Assembly: GCF_001466725.1 (NCBI RefSeq)
Contig: NZ_CP013650.1
Coordinates: 248,001 to 312,000, forward strand
Length of the DNA stretch: 64,000 nt
Origin: Lacimicrobium alkaliphilum
GTDB lineage: Bacteria > Pseudomonadota > Gammaproteobacteria > Enterobacterales > Alteromonadaceae
Reading direction: 5' to 3'
A program made the translations under genes and the position numbers. Of this stretch, positions 18,286-26,216 are shown piece by piece. Numbering within the stretch: the first letter of the stretch is position 1; each line of letters opens with the position of its first letter. The notes under the pieces are model-generated. The model made no database searches. It had not been told where the DNA came from and worked only from the letters and a program-made list of their open reading frames with translations.

Positions 18286-19098
18286 ATGACTCAGGTTCTC
18301 AGAGTGGGGGTCGCCGGTTTCGGTACCATTGGCCGCGTTGTCGCCAAAGCTCTGGATGAGGGCATGGAAGGGCTGGCACTGAGCGCCATTGCTTCAGGCA
18401 ATGAACATAAGGCCCGCCAGGCTATGCAGCAACTGAAAACGCCAGTCGCCTTGCTTAATGCGCAGCAACTTGCCAGAGAGGCCGATGTGGTGGTGGATTG
18501 TGCCCCCACTGCAGCCTTTATGGACATTGCCGAACCAGTCCTCAGTGCGGGTAAAACCCTGATTACGGTAAGTGGTGCGGCCATATTGCAGAACCCGAAA
18601 GTGGTTGAACTGGCACGGCGCTGCCATGGTCGCATTATTCTGGCGACCGGGGCGTTTTTAGGGCTCGACGCCGTGCGTGCTGCGGCACTGGGAACCATCT
18701 ATTCGGTCAGCATGGTCACCCGCAAGCCGCCCACGTCCCTGGTTAAAGCTAAATACATTGTCGAAAACCAGATTGAGTTGCTGGGTTTAACCGAATCCTT
18801 GCGGGTATTCAAAGGCAGTGCCGCAGAGGGGGCCAGGTTGTTCCCGTCTAATGTCAATGTGGCCGCAGCCCTTGGCCTGGCTGGCGTGGGTGCGGATAAC
18901 ACCGAACTGGAAATCTGGGCCGACCCGGATAAAACCCGCAACACTCATACCATCCGCGTGGATGCTGACAGCGCCAGTTTCGAAATGACTATCGAAAATG
19001 TGCCCACGGTTGAGAATCCCGGCACCGGGCGTATTACCGCACTCAGTGTGATTGAAGCCTTACGTTCGCTGACCGCGCCACTGCGGGTTGGCAGTTAA
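18286..19098 (+). CDS. L-Aspartate dehydrogenase-like enzyme (NadX family)
   Basis: The protein has 270 residues, the usual length. It has an N-terminal Rossmann motif VGVAGFGTIGRVV and the family blocks DVVVDCAP, SGAAIL, FPSNVNVAAALGLAGVG and the C-terminal ADPDKTRNTHTIRVDA, whose histidine matches the catalytic residue of aspartate dehydrogenases. The family turns L-aspartate into oxaloacetate plus ammonium via iminoaspartate with NAD(P)+. It is not next to nadA or nadC, so a role in NAD synthesis is unlikely. It heads a GntR-controlled operon with a VOC protein, a TSUP carrier, a ferredoxin and a DUF2798 protein. The true substrate may be aspartate or an analogue. Confidence 0.82.
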   Translation: MTQVLRVGVAGFGTIGRVVAKALDEGMEGLALSAIASGNEHKARQAMQQLKTPVALLNAQQLAREADVVVDCAPTAAFMDIAEPVLSAGKTLITVSGAAILQNPKVVELARRCHGRIILATGAFLGLDAVRAAALGTIYSVSMVTRKPPTSLVKAKYIVENQIELLGLTESLRVFKGSAAEGARLFPSNVNVAAALGLAGVGADNTELEIWADPDKTRNTHTIRVDADSASFEMTIENVPTVENPGTGRITALSVIEALRSLTAPLRVGS

Positions 19099-19120
19099 TA
19101 TTCTTGCAGGAGTAATGATT

Positions 19121-19573
19121 ATGGCAGCAAAGCCAAGTTCACCGATTCAGTTAAAACATCTGGCCATGGCCTCCGACGATCCGGACAAGAGCAAAGCCTT
19201 TTTCGAGAATGTACTGGGCTGGAAAGTGGCCGGTGTGGTCGCCAGCCGCAATGCCAACGGCTACTACATGACCGATGGCAATATTAATCTGGCCATCCTT
19301 AAGTTTAAAAACGGCCCGGCTGCCGGCAAAGAGTTTCCGCAGGGCTATGTGGGCCTTCACCATGTCGGCTTTCAGTGTGATGACATCGAACAAATGGTGG
19401 CAAGTTTTAAGGCTAATGGTTACGAACCCCGCCATGATGTCAATCTGGCCCAGGGGCTGGGCAAAAACCCGGCCAAAGACAACGCCGAGTATAAGATGAA
19501 CGGCCCGGAAAATATCATGGTAGATATTTCTGAACGGGGCTGGGTGGGTACACAGAGTTATAAGACACTTTAG
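19121..19573 (+). CDS. VOC-superfamily protein (glyoxalase/dioxygenase fold)
   Basis: The protein has 150 residues and one VOC module of two beta-alpha-beta-beta-beta units. Candidate metal ligands are the His in LKHLAMASDD near the N-terminus and the His pair in GLHHVGFQCDD. The last ligand, usually Glu in a VEL/IEL motif, falls on Asp in IMVDISERGW. AGGAG lies 8 bases before the ATG at 19121; upstream in-frame starts (TTG, ATG at 19115) have poor spacing. It is the second gene of the operon led by the aspartate-dehydrogenase-like gene. It could be an isomerase, a lyase or an oxygenase; the sequence does not decide. Confidence 0.72.
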   Translation: MAAKPSSPIQLKHLAMASDDPDKSKAFFENVLGWKVAGVVASRNANGYYMTDGNINLAILKFKNGPAAGKEFPQGYVGLHHVGFQCDDIEQMVASFKANGYEPRHDVNLAQGLGKNPAKDNAEYKMNGPENIMVDISERGWVGTQSYKTL

Positions 19574-19609
19574 TCACCGTTTTGAGGCGTCCATGTTCGC
19601 CTTCCCTTG

Positions 19610-19647
19610 TCCCGGAGTTGGTTTGTGTGACGGCTCCGGGATTTTTT
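19610..19647 (+). terminator. Intrinsic terminator or attenuator inside the operon
   Basis: TCCCGGAG (19610-19617) pairs with CTCCGGGA (19634-19641) across a 16-nt loop and is followed by six T residues. It lies between the VOC gene and the TSUP gene in the same direction. It would lower or end transcription before the carrier, ferredoxin and DUF2798 genes, so these may be expressed at a lower level than the first two genes. Confidence 0.65.
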
Positions 19648-19669
19648 CATTTTTACGGATCAGGCACCA

Positions 19670-20401
19670 ATGAGTTCAGCGGAACTATGGTTGTTTATTC
19701 TCACCACGCTCACTTCAACTCTGGCCGGAATTTGCGCCATGGGCGGTGGCATGATCCTGGTACTGTTGCTGCCGCTGTTTGTGAGCCCGGCGGCCATTGT
19801 GCCGGTGCATGCGGTCACACAACTGGCCAGCAATGGTTCACGGCTGGCGTTTAATCTGTCGGCAACCTGTTGGTCGCTGATCCCGTTATATCTGCTCGGC
19901 TCCATAGTCGGAGTAACGGTATTTAGCCTGCTTCTGGTGCAGCTGGACACCCGGTTGATCCCGCTGTTTATTGCCTGTTATCTGTTACTTTCCTTGTGGT
20001 CGGAGCGGGTAGACCGGCTGATGAGCCGGTTTGAGAACTTCTTTGTGGTTGGCGCCTTGCAGAGCGGGCTGGGGCTGTTGGTTGGAGCACCGGGGCCGCT
20101 GGCGGTGACCTTGTTGTATAAAAAGCTGGCCGATAAAGAGGCCGTCATCGCCACCGCTTCATTGTTTATGCTGATAGGCAATATCTGCAAAATCACTGTG
20201 TTTGTGGTGATCGGATTCCGGTTTTCAGAATATGCCAGCGTGCTGCTCAGTACGGTACTGGGCGCGACCCTGGGTTCCTGGCTGGGTACCCGCTTACGGG
20301 CCCATATTCCGGCTCAGCTGTTTTTCCCGTTGATCAAAGGCTTACTGACCCTGATGGCGCTATGGATTTTGTTTCGTAGCCTTTACCAGTACCTCAACTA
20401 A
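19670..20401 (+). CDS. TSUP (TauE/SafE) family membrane carrier
   Basis: The protein has 243 residues and about 7-8 hydrophobic segments. The paired glycine-rich repeats of the family are present in degenerate form: GICAMGGGMILVLLLPLFV with VTQLASNGSR in the first half, and GLLVGAPGPLAVTLLY in the second. The family moves small oxyanions and organic acids such as sulfite, sulfoacetate and other carboxylates. It sits in the aspartate-dehydrogenase operon after a terminator-like hairpin. A second TSUP protein is encoded in the facing operon of the same island. Confidence 0.8.
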   Translation: MSSAELWLFILTTLTSTLAGICAMGGGMILVLLLPLFVSPAAIVPVHAVTQLASNGSRLAFNLSATCWSLIPLYLLGSIVGVTVFSLLLVQLDTRLIPLFIACYLLLSLWSERVDRLMSRFENFFVVGALQSGLGLLVGAPGPLAVTLLYKKLADKEAVIATASLFMLIGNICKITVFVVIGFRFSEYASVLLSTVLGATLGSWLGTRLRAHIPAQLFFPLIKGLLTLMALWILFRSLYQYLN

Positions 20402-20411
20402 GGAGGCATCA

Positions 20412-20726
20412 ATGACCGCGATTCGATTTATTCAGCCCGATGGCAACGCCATCACCATCAACGCAGAGTCCGGTGTCAGCCTGATGGTGGCGGCGCAGGA
20501 AAACGATCTGCCCGGCATGGCGGCCATTTGCGGTGGCTGTTGCAGCTGTGGTACCTGCCATGTGCAGCTACCGCCGGAATCAGCTGAAAAAGTGCCCGCC
20601 CCTTATGTCGGTGAGCAACAAATATTGGCGCAACTACCGACTGCGACATCGGGCTCCAGGCTGGCCTGCCAGGTGGTGGTGACCGACGCGCTGGAAAATA
20701 TCAGCGTACAACTGCTGGAGCCGTAA
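20412..20726 (+). CDS. 2Fe-2S ferredoxin (adrenodoxin/putidaredoxin type)
   Basis: The protein has 104 residues. Cysteines 40, 46, 49 and 86 form the C-x5-C-x2-C ... C pattern of vertebrate-type and putidaredoxin-like ferredoxins (CGGCCSCGTCH, later RLACQV). Such proteins pass electrons to cytochromes P450 or ring-hydroxylating oxygenases. The start lies 11 bases after the TSUP stop, with AAGGAGG just upstream. No oxygenase or ferredoxin reductase gene lies in the window, so its partner must be elsewhere. Confidence 0.9.
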   Translation: MTAIRFIQPDGNAITINAESGVSLMVAAQENDLPGMAAICGGCCSCGTCHVQLPPESAEKVPAPYVGEQQILAQLPTATSGSRLACQVVVTDALENISVQLLEP

Positions 20727-20948
20727 ATGGTCTCGCCCCGCTTTAAAGCCGTGCTCACCTCGTTTTTTATGTCGCTGAGTATGTCGTGCATTATGTCGTT
20801 GGTAGTCACGCTGTATAACCTGGGATTGCCTGAAGGGCTGCTGTATATCTGGGTAAAAGCCTGGGGGTTTGGCTTTATGGTGGCTTTTCCGGTGGTTTTG
20901 GTGATCTCCCCGCTGATCCGCCGCCTGGTGACCCTACTGGTGGGGTAG
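20727..20948 (+). CDS. DUF2798 family small membrane protein
   Basis: The protein has 73 residues with two hydrophobic helices (about 8-30 and 42-68) and the family-type segments MSLSMSCIMSLVVTLYN and WGFGFMVAFPVVLVISPLIRRL. The ATG follows the ferredoxin stop with no gap, so translation is probably coupled. Its function is not known; members are often found near oxidoreductases. The gene ends the plus-strand operon, and a GC-rich hairpin follows. Confidence 0.7.
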   Translation: MVSPRFKAVLTSFFMSLSMSCIMSLVVTLYNLGLPEGLLYIWVKAWGFGFMVAFPVVLVISPLIRRLVTLLVG

Positions 20949-20961
20949 TAAGCTGATCCTA

Positions 20962-20988
20962 GGGCGGAGTCTTTGCACATCTCCGCCC
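20962..20988. terminator. GC-rich hairpin between convergent genes
   Basis: GGGCGGAG-N11-CTCCGCCC lies between the DUF2798 gene and the end of the minus-strand hydrolase gene. It has no strong T tract on either side, so it may be a two-way terminator of limited strength. Confidence 0.45.
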
Positions 20989-20998
20989 TCAAAAGAGG

Positions 20999-22315
20999 CT
21001 AGTTATTCAGCGTTTTTGCCCATGACACCAGTTGTTGGCTGATACTGTCATCCCAGCGACCGGGTTTGCCCTGATAGGAGTCAAGAGCAGACTGATGTAA
21101 GCTGTACCAGTGATCGAGATGCGGTACTTTGACGACTTCGTAATCCGGGTGCCCGGCTGCGGCCAGGGTGTCTGCAATCATATCAATATCATATTCCGAC
21201 ATGATCCAGTCGTAGGTTCCCCAGCGAATACGGGCAGGGGCTGTGAGGCTGGACCATTCTCCGGCGAAATTAAAATCCTGCATCTGGTGATAAAAGGCGA
21301 CCGGACGACCATACATATGTGCATCATCATGGTAATTGTAGCTGGCCAGCAAAGGGTGTTCGTTGATCACCTGACGGTAGCTTTTCTTTTCGATCAGCAT
21401 GCCATAGTACAGCGGGATATATGCCTGATTGATACGTTGATTGACCTCAGCCTGAGAATGACCGTTCATAGTCTGGATGCGGCGCTCGATTTCCAGCATG
21501 TGTTCAAACCAGCTACGGTAAAAACTGCCGTCGGAAATCACACCATTTAGGCGGTATTTATTGGCAAGGTAGGGAGCCAGCGCACTTCCCATGCTGCTGC
21601 CCAACACAATGACTTTGTTGCGGTCGATTCTTGGATCCTGCAACAGCCGCTGTAGTGCTACCTCATAACCGTTCAACTCGGTGTTAAAGTCGGTTTCTGA
21701 GCAGCGCCCGTCACTGTCGCCGACGCCGGGCTTCTCTACCCTGAATACCATCATATTGGTTTGTCTGATGACATCCTGCAGGGCGCGGATAAAGTTTGAT
21801 TTACGCCCCGGAAGGTACTCAATGCTGGAGCAACTCAAACCACCGACCACATAGATGGCAGCCAGTTTGTCTGACGTGTCTTCGGGTAGGGTAACGATTG
21901 TGCGCTGCCGTATCCCGTAGTCACTGGTAATAAACCCGTACTCGACGTTCAGCCCCTGATACTGCTCAAGTGGGGCGCCCGGCAGGCGAGTGATTACATC
22001 CAGCTGCCTGTTGTTGCGTTTGACCGTCAGCGTATAGTCAGTCGCTGCTCTGAGACTGTAGGTTAAATCAGACCAATGGTTGGCGTCGCGAATGACTTCG
22101 TTGTTTACCGCGATCAAAATGTCACCGGTTTTTAAACCTGCCTGTTGTAAGGCGGAATGGTCGTCGATGGATGTGATTTCCCTGCCAATGGGCTCGGCGG
22201 CTTTAAAGCTGGCTTGCCAGCGTGCGCGTCTGTCAGGATCATCTGCCAGGGCCTGGCATGAGGCAAGTGCCATCATGGTGATAAGCCCAAATAGATTGTA
22301 CGTGTTCAATTTCAT
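20999..22315 (-). CDS. PDZ-like domain / alpha-beta hydrolase lipoprotein
   Basis: The protein has 438 residues. The signal peptide ends in a lipobox-like LASC, so it may be a lipoprotein. Residues about 45-115 look like a PDZ-type domain (ITSIDDHSALQQAGLKTGDILIAVNNEVI, then YTLTVKRNNRQLDV). An alpha/beta hydrolase domain follows, with the nucleophile serine in VLGSSMGSALAPYLA, a possible acid in WGTYDWIMSEYD and the histidine in HLDHWYSLH. It resembles peptidase-S9/esterase-like proteins. It is divergent from a membrane LytTR regulator that may control it. It appears unrelated to the surrounding catabolic genes. Confidence 0.72.
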   Translation of the reverse strand: MKLNTYNLFGLITMMALASCQALADDPDRRARWQASFKAAEPIGREITSIDDHSALQQAGLKTGDILIAVNNEVIRDANHWSDLTYSLRAATDYTLTVKRNNRQLDVITRLPGAPLEQYQGLNVEYGFITSDYGIRQRTIVTLPEDTSDKLAAIYVVGGLSCSSIEYLPGRKSNFIRALQDVIRQTNMMVFRVEKPGVGDSDGRCSETDFNTELNGYEVALQRLLQDPRIDRNKVIVLGSSMGSALAPYLANKYRLNGVISDGSFYRSWFEHMLEIERRIQTMNGHSQAEVNQRINQAYIPLYYGMLIEKKSYRQVINEHPLLASYNYHDDAHMYGRPVAFYHQMQDFNFAGEWSSLTAPARIRWGTYDWIMSEYDIDMIADTLAAAGHPDYEVVKVPHLDHWYSLHQSALDSYQGKPGRWDDSISQQLVSWAKTLNN

Positions 22316-22321
22316 AATGAG

Positions 22322-22361
22322 TTCCCTGAGTTCAAAACGGTTGTGTTTTCAGTTCAGGGAA
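22322..22361. promoter_or_regulatory. Inverted repeat between the hydrolase and LytTR genes
   Basis: TTCCCTGA (22322-22329) and TCAGGGAA (22354-22361) are 8-bp arms with a 24-bp spacer, right at the hydrolase start. Inside lie two GTT-containing half-sites (ggtt and agtt, 12 bp apart) of the general kind bound by LytTR domains. The assignment is tentative. Confidence 0.3.
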
Positions 22362-22438
22362 ATACTATGAGTTTGCGCAGACGCTGAGGGGGAATTTATG
22401 CGAATCAGGCACAATTTATTGCAAACGGCGGGATTTGC

Positions 22439-23251
22439 ATGACCAGAAAATGGCAATGGGCGCCAAGTTTTCCTGATTTGTATTTTTTTAAATCCAGGCT
22501 GCTGACCCACCTGATATTCTGGGCAGGGTATTACCTGCTATTTAGTGTGATTTGGTATTCACCTGATAAGGGCTATTTTGCCTCCTTTTATCTTGAGTTT
22601 ATTCTGATGCCCGCCCGCATTCTGGCTGCATACGCAATGATCTATATGCTGATCCCCAACTATCTGGCCGAACGGCGTTACCGGAGCTTTTGCATGGGCT
22701 ATGGATTGCTGGTGCTGGGGGCCGGACTGGTGCAGATGTTGGTTGGTTTCTTCTTCTTCAGTCAACTGATGCCAGCCGTGGATACTGGGTTTACCCTGAG
22801 TTTGAGCAGTTGGGTGCGCAATGCCCTACTGGTTAATACCACCGTCTTGCTGTTAGGCACAGCAAAGATATTTCAGATGTATATCGCCGTGCGCGAGCAA
22901 CTGGAGACAACACACCAACAAGCCCAGGCTCCCGCTGAAGCTGATTACATAGAAGTGAAAGCCGAAAGGCGTATATTCAGATTAAAAATCAGCGATATTT
23001 TATACCTGGAGGGGTTGGGCAATTACGTTACCTACCACTTGCTAAACGGTGAAAAGAAAGTGGTGTATAGCTCACTGAAAGAGGCACAAAAATCTTTGCC
23101 GCCGTATTTTATCCGCGCACACCGCTCATATGTGATTAATGTTGCACACATTGACTCCTACACTGCCGAGCAGATTTTTGTGAAACAACACGCACTGCCC
23201 CGTGGCAAAGATATTCCGGATGAGGCCCTTAGCCTGAATACAGGTAGCTAA
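22439..23251 (+). CDS. Membrane-anchored LytTR-domain transcriptional regulator
   Basis: The protein has 270 residues. The first 150 hold four hydrophobic segments (LLTHLIFWAGYYLLFSVIW, FILMPARILAAYAMIYML, GYGLLVLGAGLVQMLVGFFF, NALLVNTTVLLLGTAKIF) that resemble the membrane part of LytS/YehU-type histidine kinases. The rest (YIEVKAERRIFRLKISDILYLEGLGNYVTYHL, then SLPPYFIRAHRSYVINVAHID) is a LytTR DNA-binding domain. There is no kinase or receiver domain, so it should act as a one-component regulator that senses a signal at the membrane. The likely target is the divergent hydrolase gene 124 bp away. Confidence 0.8.
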   Translation: MTRKWQWAPSFPDLYFFKSRLLTHLIFWAGYYLLFSVIWYSPDKGYFASFYLEFILMPARILAAYAMIYMLIPNYLAERRYRSFCMGYGLLVLGAGLVQMLVGFFFFSQLMPAVDTGFTLSLSSWVRNALLVNTTVLLLGTAKIFQMYIAVREQLETTHQQAQAPAEADYIEVKAERRIFRLKISDILYLEGLGNYVTYHLLNGEKKVVYSSLKEAQKSLPPYFIRAHRSYVINVAHIDSYTAEQIFVKQHALPRGKDIPDEALSLNTGS

Positions 23252-23667
23252 GAAGGAGACCTCTGCGTTTGTCCGCCGCCTGGTAACCAAAATTGTGTGG
23301 GGGGTAAGCCGGTATTGCTACCCGCAGGCCCAAGCCACTGCCGGATAAGAGAATTAAGCGCGGATCAAAGAAGATAATGCAAGGTGCAGAAGTTGCCTCT
23401 GTAACCTAGTCGGGTGCTATATACGAGCAAAATCTGCCAGAGGATATCCATTGCCCTGGGCATGCCGAGCAAAGCTATAACTCAACTAGATTCAGCTCTG
23501 ACGATCCGGAAAAAGTCGGCACAACTGAGGTCATCGCACACTGCCACCCGGTTGAGTTAAGCACAGAGTTTGAAAGAGAAAATCGAGGGAAGTAGTGTGC
23601 CAGTACAGCCAGAATTCCAACCAAAGCCGCATGTTTATTGCGGCAATCCATTCTATAGCCTGATGCT
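23252..23667. other. Gene-free gap
   Basis: This is about 416 bp between the LytTR and gntR genes. The only long open stretch is a plus-strand frame of 61 codons between stops at 23407 and 23593, without a usable start or recognisable motif. It might be a gene remnant. No hairpins or repeats stood out. Confidence 0.4.
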
Positions 23668-24321
23668 TTAAGCCTTCTGGCTCATCAGATAGTCAATAGT
23701 ACCCAGGCTGGTGTTGGAGATATGGTTGCGCATGGCGTCAAAGGCTTTGTCTTTATCGCCCTTGAGGATCGCGTCAACCAGTTCGCCATGTTCACTGAAT
23801 GAGGTTTCCAGGCGGTTACGCTTTTCAAACAACCAGGGCTGCCGGTAAAGCGTCAGGCGTTTGCGCATCTTGGCGATGGTTTCCAATAATGTTTTATTGC
23901 GCGAGCCCTGATGGATGGCACTGTGCAGCTGATCGTTAAGTTCGGCAAAGCGTTCCACATCTTCTTCTTCAACGGCCTGTTTGGATTGTTGGTGCATGCG
24001 CTCTATTTGCTTACGCTCCACCGCTGTCATGCGCTCTGCACTTAAACGGGCGCACAGGGCTTCCAGCTCCTGCAGGGCTTCGTACATATCGCCCAGTTGT
24101 TCGATATCCAGTTCAATCACGGTGACGCCACGGTGGGCTTTGCTTTCTACCAGGCCACTGGTATGCAACAGGCGAAACGCTTCGCGAATCGGGGTGCGGG
24201 AAACGCCAAACTGATTGGCAATTTCCTGCTCTTCAAGTTTTTGCCCGGGTTTGATCTCGCCGGAGATGATTTGTGCAGAGAGCTGGTTATAGATCTTATC
24301 GGAAATCGTCAGGTTGGCCAT
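23668..24321 (-). CDS. GntR-family regulator, FCD (FadR-like) subfamily
   Basis: The protein has 217 residues. The N-terminal winged helix is clear (IYNQLSAQIISGEIKPGQKL, then FGVSRTPIREAFRLLHTSGLVESKAHRGVTV). The C-terminal all-helical FCD domain has candidate metal/ligand residues in the pattern D...H...H (LNDQLHSAIH, SEHGELVDAI, MRNHI). FCD regulators are usually repressors released by an organic acid. It is probably the master regulator of this island: four promoters share a paired TGTATACA operator, and a single TGTATACT lies just before its own start, which suggests autoregulation. Confidence 0.88.
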   Translation of the reverse strand: MANLTISDKIYNQLSAQIISGEIKPGQKLEEQEIANQFGVSRTPIREAFRLLHTSGLVESKAHRGVTVIELDIEQLGDMYEALQELEALCARLSAERMTAVERKQIERMHQQSKQAVEEEDVERFAELNDQLHSAIHQGSRNKTLLETIAKMRKRLTLYRQPWLFEKRNRLETSFSEHGELVDAILKGDKDKAFDAMRNHISNTSLGTIDYLMSQKA

Positions 24322-24325
24322 AGAT

Positions 24326-24333
24326 TGTATACT
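24326..24333 (-). promoter_or_regulatory. Single GntR-type half-operator upstream of gntR
   Basis: TGTATACT (AGTATACA on the coding strand) lies 4 bp before the gntR start codon. It matches the shared operator in 7 of 8 positions, but the second copy 20 bp away is missing. It is a weak candidate for autorepression. Confidence 0.35.
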
Positions 24334-24451
24334 TAAAAAGGTAAACTGAGCTTATAGTACGAGATGGCAGCTAAGTTGCAACTGTTTATATACATAACCA
24401 TGGCTTTGTGTGCATGGCCCTGGTAAATCAGAGAGTAGGAGAAGGTTAATC

Positions 24452-24660
24452 ATATAATCCCAATAAATTGGGCCCTAAATAGATCGCTCTGCGTTCTTCG
24501 CAACGCTGAGGTTGGTTTGTTTTCGTAAAAGCCACTGGATGCCCGATAACGGCACTCGGGCATGACAGGCGGTCTTTCCCGCGCGTAGTTGGCGGGAATC
24601 CAGTGCCCTGTTCGCTTTTAATCACGAACCATTTAGGCCCAATAAATTGGGCTCTACAAT
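24452..24660. mobile_element. MITE-like element with terminal inverted repeats
   Basis: The left end (AATCCCAATAAATTGGGCCC followed by TAAAT) and the right end (ATTTAGGCCCAATAAATTGG followed by GCTCTACAAT) are imperfect inverted copies of about 27 bp. Each itself contains the palindrome CCCAAT-AA-ATTGGG. A nested inverted repeat, CACTGGAT (24533-24540) with ATCCAGTG (24598-24605), lies inside. The element codes for nothing obvious. Similar GCCCAA...TTGGGC ends occur at about 9100 and 54855, which suggests a dispersed non-autonomous family. It occupies most of the 430-bp gap between gntR and the dehydrogenase gene. Confidence 0.5.
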
Positions 24661-24751
24661 GTTTCCGGCAAGCCTGATTGATAAAAGCAGCTGGCCAGGT
24701 CGAGTGAAGACAAGGAGGCTTCCCGTTATCTGCCATGCCTGGCGCAATATC

Positions 24752-26215
24752 TCAGTTGGCCAGATTAATGCACATCACTTTGGTCTGTGTCATTTCCTTA
24801 ATGGCAAAGCGCACGCCTTCGCGGCCCATACTGCCGCGCCGGGCGCCACCGAAGGGCATGGCATCCAGGCGGTAGTCGGTGGAGTCATTGACCATCACCC
24901 CGGCCACATCCAGCTCCCGCGAAACCTTGTGCGCAGTGTTGATATTGCTGGTGAACACCGCCCCATGAATGGCGTAGTCGGCCTGATTCGCTAAAGCGAT
25001 TGCATTGTCCACACTGTCAAAAGGATACAGACTGACTACCGGGCCAAAGGCTTCGTGGCAGGTAAGATTCTGGTCTTGCGCCACATTATCCAGTGCAGTT
25101 GGGTGATAACAGGCACCGTTGCGAACGCCCCCTACTAATAGATTGGCACCGCTGTGCACTGCTTCTTTTACCCAGTTTTCGATACGAATGGCTTCACGTT
25201 CGTGGATCATGGGCCCAAGATCGGTATCGTCCAGCAAGGGATCACCCACTTTAAGCTGACGGGTCTGGCGCACAAATTTGGCCCTGAAGGTGTCGTAAAC
25301 ATTGCGGTGTACATAAATACGCTGAACACCAATGCAGTTCTGTCCCACTGCCGAGTAAGAGCCGGACACGCAGGCTTCAACGGCGCGCTCAATGTCACAG
25401 TCGTCCATCACAATCACCGGTGAATTGGCACCCAGTTCCATGGCCAGCTTTTTAATCCCGGCATTTTTCGCAATCACTTCCGCCGAGGCTTCGCCACCGG
25501 TGTAGGTCACCATTGCCACATCTTTATGACCAACCATGGTGTTGCCAAAATCCCGGGCATAACCGGTCAGCACATTCACTTTGCCGGGCTCCAGCCCGCA
25601 GTCAACCAAAGCCCTGACCAGTTGCAACGCAGACAGCGGTGCCTGTTGTGAGGGTTTGAGTACCACCGTATTGCCGGCGGCCAGCGCCGGGCCCAGTTTA
25701 TGGGCGGCCAGATTGAGCGGATCGTTAAAGGGCGTTATCGCCACCACCACGCCCAGTGGCACATGTTCATAATACCCCACGCGCTGCTCACCGCCCTCGA
25801 AGCTGTCAAAACGGATGGTTTCACCCACCAGGCGAATGGCTTCTTCGGCGGCCAGATTAAGGGTATTGATACAACGCCTGACCTCTTTACGCGCCGCGGT
25901 GATAGGTTTGCCGGTTTCCATGCTGATGGTGCAGGCAAAGCTTTCCTGGCGCGATTCAACCAGTCTGGCGGTGTCCTGTAACAGCCGCGCCCTGTCTTTA
26001 CTGGGCTGATGGCGGTAACGGGCAAAGGCCGATTGAGCGCTGCTGATTGCCCGCAGCGCGTCCTCGTTGTCGGCGCAGGCCACCCTGGCCAGCTCATTGT
26101 TATCGTAAGGGCTGTGAATGGTCATGCTGGTTTTACCCGCCTGCCAGTGCCCGTCAATTAACAGGGTTTGTGCATCGGCCCTGTCTGCTGATGGGGTAAT
26201 TGCCTGTGCCTGCAT
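24752..26215 (-). CDS. NAD(P)+-dependent aldehyde dehydrogenase of the GntR island
   Basis: The protein has 487 residues. It has the family motifs VVAITPFNDPLNLAAHKLGPALAAGN and KPSQQAPLSAL, the general-base Glu260 in MELGANSP, and the catalytic Cys294 in GQNCIGVQR. The branch resembles phosphonoacetaldehyde, sulfoacetaldehyde and glyceraldehyde-3-phosphate (GapN-like) dehydrogenases more than muconic semialdehyde enzymes. It follows the ThDP-enzyme gene after a 1-bp gap, with GGGGGTGA as ribosome binding site for the ATG at 26215. The pairing suggests that the ThDP enzyme makes an aldehyde that this enzyme oxidises to an acid. Confidence 0.85.
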   Translation of the reverse strand: MQAQAITPSADRADAQTLLIDGHWQAGKTSMTIHSPYDNNELARVACADNEDALRAISSAQSAFARYRHQPSKDRARLLQDTARLVESRQESFACTISMETGKPITAARKEVRRCINTLNLAAEEAIRLVGETIRFDSFEGGEQRVGYYEHVPLGVVVAITPFNDPLNLAAHKLGPALAAGNTVVLKPSQQAPLSALQLVRALVDCGLEPGKVNVLTGYARDFGNTMVGHKDVAMVTYTGGEASAEVIAKNAGIKKLAMELGANSPVIVMDDCDIERAVEACVSGSYSAVGQNCIGVQRIYVHRNVYDTFRAKFVRQTRQLKVGDPLLDDTDLGPMIHEREAIRIENWVKEAVHSGANLLVGGVRNGACYHPTALDNVAQDQNLTCHEAFGPVVSLYPFDSVDNAIALANQADYAIHGAVFTSNINTAHKVSRELDVAGVMVNDSTDYRLDAMPFGGARRGSMGREGVRFAIKEMTQTKVMCINLAN

Positions 26216-26216
26216 A

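Noticed and set aside
18286..19098. Assignment of the AspDH-like gene to NAD biosynthesis
   Set aside because: There is no nadA or nadC gene nearby and the promoter carries the catabolic GntR operator.
23407..23595. 61-codon open frame in the LytTR-gntR gap as a gene
   Set aside because: It has no start codon with a ribosome binding site and no recognised motif; at most it is a remnant.
25154..25423. Plus-strand frames opposite the aldehyde dehydrogenase, ThDP and other minus-strand genes
   Set aside because: They are shadows of well-supported genes on the other strand and show no domain or ribosome binding site.
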